A stretch of DNA of 64,000 bases. Source: 'Nostoc azollae' 0708 (GTDB taxonomy: Bacteria > Cyanobacteriota > Cyanobacteriia > Cyanobacteriales > Nostocaceae). Positions 9,393 through 20,625 of this stretch are shown here, piece after piece. A program made the translations under genes and the position numbers. The stretch is taken from assembly GCF_000196515.1 (NCBI RefSeq), contig NC_014248.1, positions 4,654,001 to 4,718,000 of the forward strand. Reading direction: 5' to 3'. The notes beneath the pieces were generated by a model. It was not told the origin of the DNA. It saw only the letters and a list, made by a program, of their open reading frames with translations, and did no database searches. Numbering within the stretch: the first letter of the stretch is position 1; each line of letters begins with the position of its first letter.

Positions 9393-9806
9393 CTACAATA
9401 AACCTTCTAGTTTGCGACGGATACTGTCTAGTTCAGAATTAGGAATTTCCTGTACAGTCTCACTTGCTGGACTAGGACGGAAGGAATCATCATTATCCTC
9501 GGTTTCAGAATCTGGTTTCCAATCAGTCTCTTCCACATTCAATTCCGGGGGCATGATTAAATCACCGTTTTCTGGAACAACTTCCCAATCAAACCCCGCA
9601 CTTTTACAAAATTCCTTGATTTCCTCAGCATCCATGCCCTCAAGTGTAGGTGTGGGAAAATCCTGAGCTTCTAACATTAAAGCAAAGCGTGTGGCATCAT
9701 CTTCCGACTCAAACATCATGATTTTATTGCGATTACCCACTCGAATCGAGTGAATCCCTTCATTATCAGTGCCAACATTGAAAATTAGTACAAAAACACG
9801 CATCAT
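9393..9806 (-). CDS. DUF3110 domain protein
   Basis: This 137-aa cyanobacterial protein has an N-terminal DUF3110 domain (about 1-95; MRVFVLIFNVGTDNEGIHSI, then EDDATRFALMLEAQDFPTP) and an acidic, probably disordered C-terminal tail that ends RRKLEGLL. The family is widespread in cyanobacteria and plastid lineages; no function is established to my knowledge. Either of the first two Met codons could be the start. It lies on the minus strand, 77 bp upstream of murQ, and 197 bp from the divergent tamB gene. Confidence 0.85.
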   Translation of the reverse strand: MMRVFVLIFNVGTDNEGIHSIRVGNRNKIMMFESEDDATRFALMLEAQDFPTPTLEGMDAEEIKEFCKSAGFDWEVVPENGDLIMPPELNVEETDWKPDSETEDNDDSFRPSPASETVQEIPNSELDSIRRKLEGLL

Positions 9807-10003
9807 CCAACCTTTGAGGTCTATATATACTATTTTTATTTAATCAGGGAAAAGGAAACAGGCAACAGGGGAGAATAACCAATGACAACTGGTAACTGGT
9901 AACTGGTCACTGAGAACAGTATCCTAGAAGTGGCACAGTTTGATATTGTGCTATCAGTTATACAGTTTGCCAAATAAATCGGGCAGTTAAAAACTGAAAA
10001 TCA

Positions 10004-13000
10004 ATGTCTAACTCTTCCAGTCAAGATTATTATACCCCAACTAAAAGCTCTAAACGCCTATGGTTGATGATATTGAGTCGTGGTGGCATTGCTCTAGGAG
10101 CATTCCTGCTACTCTTAATTATCGGTGGTGTTTGGCGGTTACGGGATTTTATCCAAAAAGAGTTAGCACCATTGGCAGAAAAAAATCTGACTAATACTCT
10201 CAACCGTCCCATCCAACTTGGACAGGTAAAAGAATTTTCTCTGACAGGGGTAAGGTTTGCCGCTTCTGCAATACCAGCAACACCTACGGATACAGATCAG
10301 GCGACGATAGAAGCTGTAGATGTGGGTTTTAATCCTTGGCAGTTGGTTGTTAATCACTGTCTTCAATTAGAAGTTACCTTAATTAACCCAGATATTTATA
10401 TTCAACAAGATGACCAACAACGTTGGATCACAACTACCATAGGTCCAGCTGGTAAACAGGGGTTAATTAAAACCAATTTAGATAAACTGCGGTTTCGTAA
10501 TGCCAAGTTGGTGTTAGTAGGAAATCAGGTAACAAAGACACAGGATAAAAGAGGAGAAATATCTATTTCCCAGTTCCCAGTCTCCAGTCCCCAATCCCCA
10601 GTCCCTGTAGTATTATCAGGAATATATGGAACTGCTCGACTGATAGAAAATAACCGATTAATTAGGTTTGATTTAGCAGGAAAACCAGAGAATGGAGGTA
10701 GTATTTTTCTGCAAGGAGATATTCGCCCCGAAGCAAAATTAGAAGGTAAATTAAAGCTCAGAGGGAAAGATTTACTCGCCGCAGATGTTACTCGTTTAGT
10801 TAAGTTGCCACTGGATTTGCAAACAGGTCGAGTCAATGGTGATTTACAAATTCAGTTGATACCAGGGCAGCAAACTTTGTTATATGGTAGTGCTGCTTTG
10901 CAAGGGGTAACGCTGCAAATACCCAAAGTAACTCAACCATTAAGTAACAGTCAGGGAAATGTCAAGTTTCAAGGGTTGGGAATAGAGCTAGATAATGTAG
11001 TTAGTAACTATGGCAAAATTCCCTTAGCTGTTACAGGTTTAATTGATAGGGAAAATGGTTTTAAATTAGCAGGTCGTGTCAATGCGGTGAGTTTATCCCA
11101 TGCCCTAGAAACGCTGAATGTTAAGTCGCCTTTTCCTTTGAGTGGTATAGTCAAGGCAGATTTGCAGATATTGGGTAAAATCTCTGCTCCGGTGCTTTCT
11201 GGTACAGTTTCTAATATCAAAACTGCTGAAGTTGATAAAGTTGATTTCCAAGAAATTAGTGGTAAATTTGAACTTTCAAGTCGTGATGCTATAATTACTC
11301 TCAAGGATATTCAAGGACAGACTACATTCGGTGGTGGTGTGACAGGAGGGGGAATAATTAAACTTGGCAACTCCCCAGAAATGAATGTTAATTTAACAGC
11401 TAAGAATGTTCCAGGGGATGTGATCGCACAACTTTATAATCTTAAACCTACATTCCAAGTCGGTACTATTTCAGCCACAGCTAACATTAACGGTCTCCCT
11501 GGTAATGTCCAAACTTTGGTAAAATGGGACGCCCCACAAGCTACCTACGCTGCTAGTGGTGAAACCATTATTAACTCTGACCGCACTATTTCCTTCCGTG
11601 ATGTTGCTGTCAATATTGCTGGTAATGTGGTGCGAGGTTATGGCAGTTATAATCCTCAAGGTTGGCAAACTGTTGCTCAAGTTTCTAGTGTGAAGTTAAC
11701 ACCATTTATGAAAGAAGAAAAACTAGAAAATATCTCGTTAAAAGAGGCAGAATTTAACGGTAAGTTAGTGCTATCAGGAATTTCTAGACCTTTTAAAGTG
11801 ACTAATATTCGTTCGGAAGGGGCTGGTATTAACGTTGCTGATGGCAGAATTGCTATATCTCGTCTTCAGTGGGAAGATAAGAATTTTGTTGCTGACTTGA
11901 TAGCAAATAATGTGCGTTTAGGGCAGATATTGAAACAGTCTCCCCCGATTTTAAATAATCCCATTGCAGGAAAATTCACCATTGCAGGTAATACGGAAAA
12001 TTTCAGCCTTAAGAGTTTAGGTGCTATTGGTGAAGGCAGTTTAGAAGTTGATAACGGCACAATTACCGCTAAGAATATTCAAGTTAGTAATGGTCGTTAT
12101 AAGGCACAAATTCAAGCTAAAAATCTACCTTTACAGAAATTAGCAACATTTCCACCCCAACTACAAGGAATATTAGTAGGTCAGTTCAATGTTGCAGGTT
12201 CGGTTGAATCTTTTAAACCAGAAACTATTCAAGCCACAGGTCAAGGACGGCTAAATCTGGCTGGAGGAACAGTTACAGCGGCTAACTTTCAAGTAGCTAA
12301 TGGTCGTTACCAAGCTGTAGTTGCTGGTTCACGTGTGGAATTAAATCGTTTCAATCAACAGTTACAAGGTCAATTTGCTGGTCAGTTACAAGTTGCAGGT
12401 CTTTTGGGTTCTGCTAAATTAGCTGATGTATGTGCTGCTGGTCAGGTGCAGTTTAGTAGGGGTATTCCGGGAATTAATTCTCCTTTAAATGCAGCAATAT
12501 CTTGGAATGGTCAACAACTTACGATTCCCCAAGCCAGAACTCCAAATTTAAATGCTGGTGGTTATATTTTAGCTAATGCTCAACAACCAGGAATACCAGA
12601 AATTACTCAATTAAATCTGAATGTGCAAGCTCAGAATTTTGACCTGGAACAATTACCATTAAAATTCCCTAATGCTGTAGATGTGACAGGAAGAGTAGAT
12701 TTTCGGGGACAAATTACAGGGAAGCCAACTGGACCAAATGTTGTGGGAACTCTGCGTTTAAGAAATTTACAAGTTCAGAAATTTGCCTTTGAACCATTAT
12801 TAACTGGTAATATCAATTTTGTGCAGGGTGGGGGGTTGAATTTGGATGTTGCAGGTAAACGCGAGAGACTAGCAGCTAATTTAAATTCTAATAATCAAGC
12901 TAATGCTTTTTTAGTGCAGTGGCAGCAAGCATCAGCTACAGGTCAAGCAAAAGGAGATAATTGGGCAGTTAAAGTCAATAACTTCCCCTTACAAGCCTTA

Positions 13001-15499
13001 AATTTAAATTTACCTAATAATACTTTTTTGGGTAAAGGTGCATTAGCTGGTTTGTTAACTGGAGATTTGCAGATTAATCAACAGACATTAGCAGCGAGGG
13101 GAAATATTGCGATCGCACAACCAAAACTTGCTAGAATTAGGGGCGATCGCTTCACAACTCAATTTAACTACAACAACAATATAGCCACCTTCACGAGGAG
13201 CGAATTTACCAAAGACCAAAGCCGCTACCTATTTGATGGTACCCTCAAACAAACCACCACCAGACCACAGCTGCAAGCCAAAATAAACATCAACCAAGGC
13301 AACATTCAAGATTTACTCACAGTTGCTCAAATATTTGAACTCCAAGGCCTACAAAGAGGTTTAGCAGCACCAACTTACGGTACATCTGCGGATTTAACAA
13401 CCAACCCGCCAGGTTTATCAGAACAACCTTTATTTAGTCAAATTCAGCGTCTATCGGAAATTAAGGCACTCCTAGCATTACAAGAAGAAAAATTTTTAGA
13501 ATCCAAACCCATCCCAGATTTAACAGACTTAAAGGGAATATTCAACGGAGAAATTGACATTAATACTGCCACAGTCAACGGATTGGCATTACAGTTTAAC
13601 TTACAAGGACAAAACTTTACTTGGGGTAGAGAAACAGAACCAAATCGTTTCTATCGTGCTGATAAAGTCATCGCTGAAGGTAGTTTTGAAAAAGGCGTTT
13701 TGCGTTTACAACCTTTACGCATTGCATCTAAAGAAAGACTAGTAGCTTTCACTGGTAATATCACTGGTAAAGAACAATCAGGAAAATTAACAGTGAAACG
13801 TTTCCCAATCCGACTATTAAATAACTTTGTCAAATTACCAGTCGGGATTACAGGTAATCTCAATATTGATGCTGCATTAGCAGGTAGTATAGCCAATCCT
13901 CAAGCCAGAGGACAATTAGACATCACAGAAGGAACACTCAATCAAAAACAAATAGAATCAGCTATTGCCAGTTTCAGTTATACAAATGGACGCTTAAACT
14001 TTGGCAGTCATGTTATAGCTACTGGGACAGAACCTGTCAATATTACAGGCAACATCCCCTATAAATTACCTTTTGCATCTGTCAAACCAGATAATAACCA
14101 AATTAGTCTAGATGTACAAGTAAAAGATGAAGGATTAGCACTATTAAACTTGTTCACTAACCAGATAGCCTTTGAGAGTGGTGAAGGAGAAATAGACCTG
14201 ACTGTCCGGGGAACAAGACAACAACCATTAGTTAAAGGAATTGCCTCTCTTAATAATGCCACCTTTGAAGCCCAAGCTCTACCAGGTAAGCTAACAAATG
14301 TTTCTGGAAAGGCAAAATTTGATTTTGATAAAGTCTTAGTAGAAAATCTCCAAGGGCAGTTTAGTAATGGTAAAGTTGAAGCCGCAGGAAAAATTCCCAT
14401 TTTCAACAGTCAAGATATAAAAATAGATAATCCTCTCACCGTCAACCTGGAAAAATTAGCCTTAAATCTCAAGTCATTATATCAAGGTGGTGCTAGTGGT
14501 AATTTACAAATTACTGGTTCTGTATTGCAGCCAGCTATTGGTGGTAATATAGAATTATTTAACGGCCAAGTTTTATTAACAGAATCTAGCACCTCTACCG
14601 TAGCTAAGAATAGTTCTGAATCATCACTTCTCGCAGCTGAAAAACAAAACAAAATCAACGATGTTAACAGCGGAATTACAAAGTTAAATAACTTAGAAAT
14701 AAAGTTAGGAAAAAACGTAAAAATTGCCCGTCCACCAGTTTTCAACTTCCTAGCATCTGGCAATTTAAATCTTACTGGTTCTTTAAGTGACCCTATTCCT
14801 GAAGGAACTATCAAATTAACCAAAGGTGGGGTAAATTTATTTACAACCCAATTCAATTTAGCTCGTAACTATAAACATACCGCAACGTTTAGAACTTCTC
14901 AACCCCGTGACCCTGACTTAGATATTAATCTCTTTGCTAAAGTATTAGATGGAATCCAAACCAGTGAACTCAGCAGACAAGTTTCTACAGGATTATCCGC
15001 ATTAGAAAGTGTGCAAGTTGAAGCCACCGTCAAAGGTCCAGCGAGCAAGCTAAATGATAATTTAGAATTGAAAAGCAGTCCCAGACGCTCACAAACAGAA
15101 ATCGTCACTTTGTTAGGAGGTGGGTTTGTCGATACCCAAGGCCGTGGTGACAGTACATTAGGTTTAATTAATATTGCTGGTTCGGCTGTTTTCAATAACT
15201 TTCAATCTGCATTTAACCAAATTGGTGATGCTTTTGGGTTAAGTGAACTGCGTTTATTTCCTACTATTCTTTCTGATAGACCTGAAGCTAGTAAAAGCAA
15301 CTCGACTTTAGAATTAGCATTAGAAGCTGGTGTCGATATTTCCAGCAAATTTTCTATTTCCAGTATCAAAATTTTGACAGCCAGTGACCCTTTTCAATGG
15401 GGTATTAATTACCGAGTAAATGAAGAGTTTCGTATCCGTGCTTCCACAAATTTAACAGATGATAGTCGTGCAGTTATTGAGTTTGAAAGAAGGTTTTAA
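10004..15499 (+). CDS. tamB: TamB-like translocation and assembly module protein (DUF490)
   Basis: This 1831-aa protein has one N-terminal membrane anchor (about 27-46; GGIALGAFLLLLIIGGVWRL) followed by a very long, repetitive beta-rich body with recurring LQGxFxGQLxVAG-type segments, and ends in a TamB domain (last 400 residues; KLGKNVKIARPPVFNFLASG, ... EIVTLLGGGFVDTQGRG). The family forms periplasm-spanning beta-taco tubes linked to lipid transport and outer-membrane assembly in diderm bacteria; the plastid relative is TIC236. The role is taken from the family. It is about twice as long as E. coli TamB, which is normal in cyanobacteria. No frameshift or stop interrupts it, which is notable given the decay nearby. 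Four copies of a heptamer repeat follow 21 bp after the stop. Confidence 0.93.
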   Translation: MSNSSSQDYYTPTKSSKRLWLMILSRGGIALGAFLLLLIIGGVWRLRDFIQKELAPLAEKNLTNTLNRPIQLGQVKEFSLTGVRFAASAIPATPTDTDQATIEAVDVGFNPWQLVVNHCLQLEVTLINPDIYIQQDDQQRWITTTIGPAGKQGLIKTNLDKLRFRNAKLVLVGNQVTKTQDKRGEISISQFPVSSPQSPVPVVLSGIYGTARLIENNRLIRFDLAGKPENGGSIFLQGDIRPEAKLEGKLKLRGKDLLAADVTRLVKLPLDLQTGRVNGDLQIQLIPGQQTLLYGSAALQGVTLQIPKVTQPLSNSQGNVKFQGLGIELDNVVSNYGKIPLAVTGLIDRENGFKLAGRVNAVSLSHALETLNVKSPFPLSGIVKADLQILGKISAPVLSGTVSNIKTAEVDKVDFQEISGKFELSSRDAIITLKDIQGQTTFGGGVTGGGIIKLGNSPEMNVNLTAKNVPGDVIAQLYNLKPTFQVGTISATANINGLPGNVQTLVKWDAPQATYAASGETIINSDRTISFRDVAVNIAGNVVRGYGSYNPQGWQTVAQVSSVKLTPFMKEEKLENISLKEAEFNGKLVLSGISRPFKVTNIRSEGAGINVADGRIAISRLQWEDKNFVADLIANNVRLGQILKQSPPILNNPIAGKFTIAGNTENFSLKSLGAIGEGSLEVDNGTITAKNIQVSNGRYKAQIQAKNLPLQKLATFPPQLQGILVGQFNVAGSVESFKPETIQATGQGRLNLAGGTVTAANFQVANGRYQAVVAGSRVELNRFNQQLQGQFAGQLQVAGLLGSAKLADVCAAGQVQFSRGIPGINSPLNAAISWNGQQLTIPQARTPNLNAGGYILANAQQPGIPEITQLNLNVQAQNFDLEQLPLKFPNAVDVTGRVDFRGQITGKPTGPNVVGTLRLRNLQVQKFAFEPLLTGNINFVQGGGLNLDVAGKRERLAANLNSNNQANAFLVQWQQASATGQAKGDNWAVKVNNFPLQALNLNLPNNTFLGKGALAGLLTGDLQINQQTLAARGNIAIAQPKLARIRGDRFTTQFNYNNNIATFTRSEFTKDQSRYLFDGTLKQTTTRPQLQAKININQGNIQDLLTVAQIFELQGLQRGLAAPTYGTSADLTTNPPGLSEQPLFSQIQRLSEIKALLALQEEKFLESKPIPDLTDLKGIFNGEIDINTATVNGLALQFNLQGQNFTWGRETEPNRFYRADKVIAEGSFEKGVLRLQPLRIASKERLVAFTGNITGKEQSGKLTVKRFPIRLLNNFVKLPVGITGNLNIDAALAGSIANPQARGQLDITEGTLNQKQIESAIASFSYTNGRLNFGSHVIATGTEPVNITGNIPYKLPFASVKPDNNQISLDVQVKDEGLALLNLFTNQIAFESGEGEIDLTVRGTRQQPLVKGIASLNNATFEAQALPGKLTNVSGKAKFDFDKVLVENLQGQFSNGKVEAAGKIPIFNSQDIKIDNPLTVNLEKLALNLKSLYQGGASGNLQITGSVLQPAIGGNIELFNGQVLLTESSTSTVAKNSSESSLLAAEKQNKINDVNSGITKLNNLEIKLGKNVKIARPPVFNFLASGNLNLTGSLSDPIPEGTIKLTKGGVNLFTTQFNLARNYKHTATFRTSQPRDPDLDINLFAKVLDGIQTSELSRQVSTGLSALESVQVEATVKGPASKLNDNLELKSSPRRSQTEIVTLLGGGFVDTQGRGDSTLGLINIAGSAVFNNFQSAFNQIGDAFGLSELRLFPTILSDRPEASKSNSTLELALEAGVDISSKFSISSIKILTASDPFQWGINYRVNEEFRIRASTNLTDDSRAVIEFERRF

Positions 15500-15968
<469 letters not shown>

Positions 15969-16760
15969 ATGGCAGCAAGTGAGTCCTCTGTGCAGTATGA
16001 TGGTATGGAGCTAATACACTTATACCACCAAAATCCTTCAATCAAACTACGTAATCAACTTGTAGAAGTGCATAAGGGCTTAGTACGGAAGATGGCTTAT
16101 AAGTTTATCCATCAATGTAATGAGCCTTATGAAGACTTAGAACAAATTGGTTATTTGGGTTTAATTAGGGCTATTGAGCGTTTCAATCCTCACCAGAGAT
16201 ATGCGTTCAGTTCCTTTGCTATACCTTATATTCGTGGGGAGATGCTGCATTTTTTGCGCGATCACTCTACTTTACTAAAAATTCCTCGTCGTTGGCAAGA
16301 ACTTTACAATGCAGGGCAAAAAATTCGTAAACAGTTCACACTATCTCTAGGTCGTCCTCCTAGAGAAATTGATATCGCCACCAAACTTAACATTTCTTTA
16401 CAAGAATGGCAAGAATGTAAATTGGCTGTTCAAAACCGGATACCTTTGAGTTTAGATGCAACTACAGCTAACTACGTTGATTATCAAATAACTTTAGGTG
16501 ATATTCTTCCTTGTCTCCGTACTGCTCTGCTTCAGCAACAAGAAGAGGAAAGATTACAACTCCAAGGGGCTATAAGTATGTTAGATGATAAGCGCCGGAT
16601 AGTAGTTGAGTTGGTATTAGTTAAAGAACTGACTCGCAAGGATGCAGCTAAGAAAATTGGTACTAGTCCAATGACAGTTACGCGCTATCTACACAAAGGT
16701 GTGAAAGATTTGATTTGCTATTTGCAACCACAAGCGGAGTCAGAAGTCTTAAGTGCTTAA
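15969..16760 (+). CDS. sigF: RNA polymerase sigma factor SigF (group 3)
   Basis: The 263-aa protein has sigma-70 regions 2 (VHKGLVRKMAYKF, then YEDLEQIGYLGLIRAIERFN and FSSFAIPYIRGEMLHFLRDH), 3 (PRRWQELYNAGQKI) and 4 (DDKRRIVVELVLVKELTRKD, with the HTH KKIGTSPMTVTRYLHKG). It lacks region 1.1, and its overall form matches cyanobacterial SigF, the group 3 factor tied to motility, pili or stress. The weak RBS AAGGAA lies 8 bases before the ATG. The N-terminus diverges from other SigF proteins I recall, so the exact start is less certain. No anti-sigma gene is adjacent. Confidence 0.88.
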   Translation: MAASESSVQYDGMELIHLYHQNPSIKLRNQLVEVHKGLVRKMAYKFIHQCNEPYEDLEQIGYLGLIRAIERFNPHQRYAFSSFAIPYIRGEMLHFLRDHSTLLKIPRRWQELYNAGQKIRKQFTLSLGRPPREIDIATKLNISLQEWQECKLAVQNRIPLSLDATTANYVDYQITLGDILPCLRTALLQQQEEERLQLQGAISMLDDKRRIVVELVLVKELTRKDAAKKIGTSPMTVTRYLHKGVKDLICYLQPQAESEVLSA

Positions 16761-16825
16761 TTCAGTTAACAGTTATCAGTCTTTTCACTGTTCACTGTTA
16801 ACTATTACCAATGACTAATGACTCA

Positions 16826-18832
16826 TTATCTCGATTTTATATCCGCTATAGCTCCCCTCGTCATAGCCGCAATAGCTTTATCCGTTGCTTTGGGTAGGTG
16901 ATAATATTTACCTCCGGCTGTTTTGGCTAATTCCTTCGCAAAGCCAGTAGAGACAAACTTACTCTCTGTATCAATTACCAATAATTGCATACCAGCAGCG
17001 CGGATTCTGCCTGCAATATCTAGTAATTCGGCTTTGATATCAGGCTTTTCTCCTGGTTCTTGGGGTTCACCTAAAGAACGAGCCAAAGGAATATTACCAC
17101 GACCATCAGTAATTGCTACGATAACAACTTGACCAATATCTCCTCCCATTTGGGCATTTATCCCCACACGCACGGCTTGAGTTAAACCATGTGCTAAAGG
17201 TGAACCCCCACCACATGGTAATCTTTCTAACCGATTCTTGGCTAAAGCAATGGAACGGGTAGGGGGTAATAAAACTTCTGCTTGTTCTCCCCGGAAGGGT
17301 ATTAAAGATACTTGGTCACGGTTTTGATAGGCTTCGGTTAAGAGTTGCATAACTGCACCTTTAGCAGATTGCATTCTATTTAAAGCCATTGAACCAGAAG
17401 CATCAACCACAAATACTACTAAAGCACCAGCTTTTCTTACCAATCGCTTAGAACGCATATCTCCTTGTTCGACAATGACTTTTTTGTCTGGTTGTCTAGC
17501 TAGTCGTGCTTTTTGATACGGCGCTGCGGCTCTTAATGTGGCATCTACGGCAATGCGTTTAACTTTGCCTTTGGGTATCATCGGCTTGATGTAACGTCCC
17601 CGGTCGTCTGAGAAGATCATACTGCGACTACCAGATTTACCCTGACGTTGTGCCATTTGGGTAAAATACAGCACAGTTGGGTCGAGAATTACTCCTTCTG
17701 GATCAAAGATAAACTCTTCGGGAATATCCGGTGGTTCTTGCTGTTCCTGTTCTTCTTGTTGTTCTTCCTGTTCTTCCTGTTCGTCTTCTTGCTGCTCTTC
17801 TGAATCGTCTTGACTTTGGGGTGGTGGTGGTTGGTCTGGTGGTGGGGTTTGAATAATTGTTGTTCTGGGAACTATGACCAATTCTACAGCACGACGTAAA
17901 TCTTCGGCGTTGACGGTGTTGCGTCCTTCTAATGCTGCTGCTGCTTTTGCTACACGCACTGCAAATAATTCTGCGCGATGTCCTTCTACACCACCGCGAA
18001 TGGCTTCATTGACAAGATAGATAATTTGTTCTTGGGTAATGGTGACTTCTTTTAACCATTCCCGTGCAAGGAGAATTTGAGTTTTGAGTGAGTCGATGTC
18101 TTCGCTGTATTGTTGCAGAAATTCTTGAGGAGATTTAGAATAGGCGAGCGCTTGTTCAACTGCTTGGACTCTTTGATCTAAACCCAGAACTCCGTCTGCT
18201 GAGAGTGTGATCGCAATTCTATCTAATAAATGTTCTCTTAGCGTCCCTTCATCTGGGTTATAAGTCGCAATAAACAACGGCTTACAAGGATGTTGAAAAC
18301 TTATCCCTTCCCGTTCAATTTGGTTACGTCCGTCAGACAATACCGTTAAAAGCTGATTACTAATTTGGTCATCTAATAAATTGATTTCATCCACATACAA
18401 CACACCCCTGTGAGCAGTGGCCAGCAAACCCGGTTGAAAAACCGTATCACCTTGTTTAACCGACTGTTCCACATCCACAGAACCTAAAAGTCGATCTTCC
18501 GTCACACCAAGAGGTATTTGGACGAAAGGTGCAGGGATAATTTCCCTTTCTATCTCGTGTCTTTCCTCAGCTAAGAGCTTATCATCCCATTCTTCCGGGT
18601 GGTTCGAGTCACAGTTACTAACAGAACCTTGAACAACTTCAATAGGTGGTAATAAAGCGTGAATAGCACGCGCCATCACAGATTTAGCCGTACCTCGACG
18701 GCCTGCAATTATCACACCCCCCAAAGCGGGATCTACCGCTGCTAACAGCAAAGCTATCTTAATTGCCTCTTGACCAACCACAGCAGTCAGCGGAAAAGCA
18801 GTCATTGTCGGGGTAATAGTAGGCGCAGGCAT
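16826..18832 (-). CDS. chlD: Magnesium chelatase subunit ChlD
   Basis: The start was placed at ATG 18832 ([20 protein letters not shown]), which has AAGGAA just upstream and gives 668 aa, the normal ChlD length; the longer in-frame extension to 18934 would add 34 atypical residues and overlap the divergent Uma2 remnant. Order of parts: AAA+ domain (about 15-310; [36 protein letters not shown]), an acidic Pro/Gln/Glu linker (about 335-370), and a C-terminal vWA/integrin-I domain with the MIDAS motif DASGSM. ChlD and ChlI form the ATPase rings that drive ChlH to insert Mg2+ into protoporphyrin IX, the first committed step of chlorophyll synthesis. Confidence 0.95.
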   Translation of the reverse strand: MPAPTITPTMTAFPLTAVVGQEAIKIALLLAAVDPALGGVIIAGRRGTAKSVMARAIHALLPPIEVVQGSVSNCDSNHPEEWDDKLLAEERHEIEREIIPAPFVQIPLGVTEDRLLGSVDVEQSVKQGDTVFQPGLLATAHRGVLYVDEINLLDDQISNQLLTVLSDGRNQIEREGISFQHPCKPLFIATYNPDEGTLREHLLDRIAITLSADGVLGLDQRVQAVEQALAYSKSPQEFLQQYSEDIDSLKTQILLAREWLKEVTITQEQIIYLVNEAIRGGVEGHRAELFAVRVAKAAAALEGRNTVNAEDLRRAVELVIVPRTTIIQTPPPDQPPPPQSQDDSEEQQEDEQEEQEEQQEEQEQQEPPDIPEEFIFDPEGVILDPTVLYFTQMAQRQGKSGSRSMIFSDDRGRYIKPMIPKGKVKRIAVDATLRAAAPYQKARLARQPDKKVIVEQGDMRSKRLVRKAGALVVFVVDASGSMALNRMQSAKGAVMQLLTEAYQNRDQVSLIPFRGEQAEVLLPPTRSIALAKNRLERLPCGGGSPLAHGLTQAVRVGINAQMGGDIGQVVIVAITDGRGNIPLARSLGEPQEPGEKPDIKAELLDIAGRIRAAGMQLLVIDTESKFVSTGFAKELAKTAGGKYYHLPKATDKAIAAMTRGAIADIKSR

Positions 18833-18923
18833 TGTTTCCTTAATAGTTATTATATTTTTAGCATAGCAATTTTCGGAACTTTTAGAATATATGTAATGGC
18901 AATTCCCAAAAGGAGCAAAATGT

Positions 18924-19470
18924 ATGACTACCATTCAGGCTAAACGCTTCACCCTAGAAGAATATCACAAACTTACAGAAATGGGCCTTTTTCATGAAGA
19001 TGATCACATTGAATTAATCAATGGAGAACTGATAGAAATGGTAGCAAAAGGTAGAGCGCATGAAACTTGTTTAAGAAAATTATTAAAGGAACTTGCACAA
19101 CTCATAGGGAATACAGTAACTTTACAATCTCAATCTCCCATTACCATACCACCAAAAAGCTAATCAGAACCAGATTTTTCCATAGTTAAAACTCGAGATG
19201 ATGATTATTGGTCATCTCACCCTTAAGGCTCAGATATCTTGTTAGTTATAGAAGTCGCACACTCTTGTATTAAATATGATCAATAAATAAAAATACCACC
19301 TTTGTGTAAAAGCAGTAATCTTTGATCATTGGATCTTTAACTTATTAGATAAGTACTGAGAATGCTACAGTGAACTTTATCAAAGTTACCCTGTTGATTT
19401 CGGATATGCAATCAAACGAATTGTGTTACCGAATCAGATTATATCTTTACATACTTTCCTGATTTATAGC
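18924..19470 (+). pseudogene. Uma2-family (DUF820) gene, broken
   Basis: The N-terminal 79 residues are intact ([30 protein letters not shown]) and typical of Uma2, then an in-frame TAA follows PPKS. The same frame continues with SEPDFSIVK, DDDYWSSHP, another stop, and SDILLVIEVAHS, which are the usual next blocks of the family. A weaker C-terminal match (YGYAIKRIVLP-type block) runs to about 19470. The gene is divergent from chlD. A truncated 79-aa product is unlikely to work because the catalytic core lies after the stop. Confidence 0.75.
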
Positions 19471-19560
19471 TTGATTCAAGTAGGGTTTCTCCTGTAATCT
19501 AACAGATTAGATCCCCAACTTTTTGAAGCAGTCAGGAATATGGGAAAATAATATCTAGAA

Positions 19561-19700
19561 TTAACCAACTGCAAAACCTGTATATTGTCTCACCAAAGGT
19601 TCATGGAAAGCTAAAACAATTATTCTCTTGGTACTTCTAATTTAACTAATTCATCTGCTATACCAATTTCAGTTCCATCATGTTGTATCCAGATTTTGCC
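19561..19700 (-). pseudogene. XisI-type (fdxN element excision control) C-terminal remnant
   Basis: The minus strand encodes GKIWIQHDGTEIGIADELVK, LEVPRE, then after a one-base frameshift IIVLAFHEPLVRQYTGFAVG and a stop. This is the conserved C-terminal end of XisI family proteins, first named in Anabaena for control of the fdxN DNA element and now known as widely distributed XisH/XisI-type pairs. No N-terminal part or xisH partner is seen next to it. It is too short and frameshifted to be functional. On the plus strand the next stretch (19690-19780) can be read as TDNGREFKSFGQFVDMVVKE, of unknown origin. Confidence 0.65.
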
Positions 19701-19941
19701 AACAGATAATGGCAGAGAATTTAAAAGTTTTGGACAATTTGTTGATATGGTTGTCAAAGAAGGTAAAATTATCAGACAAAATCAGGATTTTTTTTTTACC
19801 ATTAGACAAACTACCTGCCTGAATTTGTTTTAATAAAACCATTTGATTGAATTAAATGGCTTATGATAAACGCATTTTGCAGTTTTTTCATATTTAGAGA
19901 AAATGAACTATTGCCATTAATACAAAAGATAAAATACCAAA

Positions 19942-20625
19942 ATGCACAAACTTCTCACCTTCAATAGAGAGAAACTCCTGTGTCAAGCACTCACCCATCG
20001 TTCCTATGTCAACGAAAACCCAGGAGAAGGAGAACACAACGAACGCTTAGAATTTCTCGGTGATGCTATTCTAAACTTCATCAGTGGACAATATCTCTAT
20101 CGTCGTTATCCCCAAAAAGGAGAAGACGAATTAACTCGTCGTCGTTCGGCCTTAGTAGAAGAAAAACAACTAGCAAAATTTGCAATTGAAGTAGGTTTAG
20201 ACTTTAGAATGCGATTAGGGAAAGGCGCTATTAGAGATGGAGGTTTTCAAAACCCTAACTTACTCAGTAGTACCTTTGAAGCAGTGATTGGTGCTTATTA
20301 TTTAGATAACAACTGTGAAGTTGAACCAATTCGCACCATTATAGAACCACTATTTGATTCCGTATCAGAAGATATTATAGAACCTCGCTCAAATGTAGAT
20401 TCAAAAAATCGTTTTCAAGAATGGGTACAAAAAGAAATTGGTGCAAATCCTCCAAAATATGTAACAGAACAAATAGGGGGACCATCTCACGCACCAGAAT
20501 TTATAGCTAGAGTATTAGTAGATGGTAAAGAATACGGAGAAGCGAAAGGAAAAAACAAGAAGGAAGCGGAAAAAGCTGCTGCTGAAGATGCAATAGCAAA
20601 GTTAAAAAACCAAGGATTGTTTTAA
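19942..20625 (+). CDS. rnc: Ribonuclease III
   Basis: This 227-aa protein has the RNase III signature (HNERLEFLGDAILNFISG, about 35-52) with the catalytic acidic residues, a second conserved acidic site (TFEAVIGAYYLD) and a C-terminal double-stranded RNA-binding domain (about 155-222; RFQEWVQKEIGANPPKYV, KNKKEAEKAAAEDAIAKL). It cuts double-stranded RNA in rRNA and mRNA maturation. Cyanobacteria often have several RNase III-type genes; which paralogue this is cannot be told here. No clear Shine-Dalgarno was seen, but the start MHKLLTFNREKLLCQALTHR fits the family. Confidence 0.93.
   Translation: MHKLLTFNREKLLCQALTHRSYVNENPGEGEHNERLEFLGDAILNFISGQYLYRRYPQKGEDELTRRRSALVEEKQLAKFAIEVGLDFRMRLGKGAIRDGGFQNPNLLSSTFEAVIGAYYLDNNCEVEPIRTIIEPLFDSVSEDIIEPRSNVDSKNRFQEWVQKEIGANPPKYVTEQIGGPSHAPEFIARVLVDGKEYGEAKGKNKKEAEKAAAEDAIAKLKNQGLF

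Noticed and set aside
16826-18934. Longer ChlD start at 18934
   Set aside because: The extra 34 residues are not typical for ChlD, and ATG 18832 has a good RBS and the family N-terminus.
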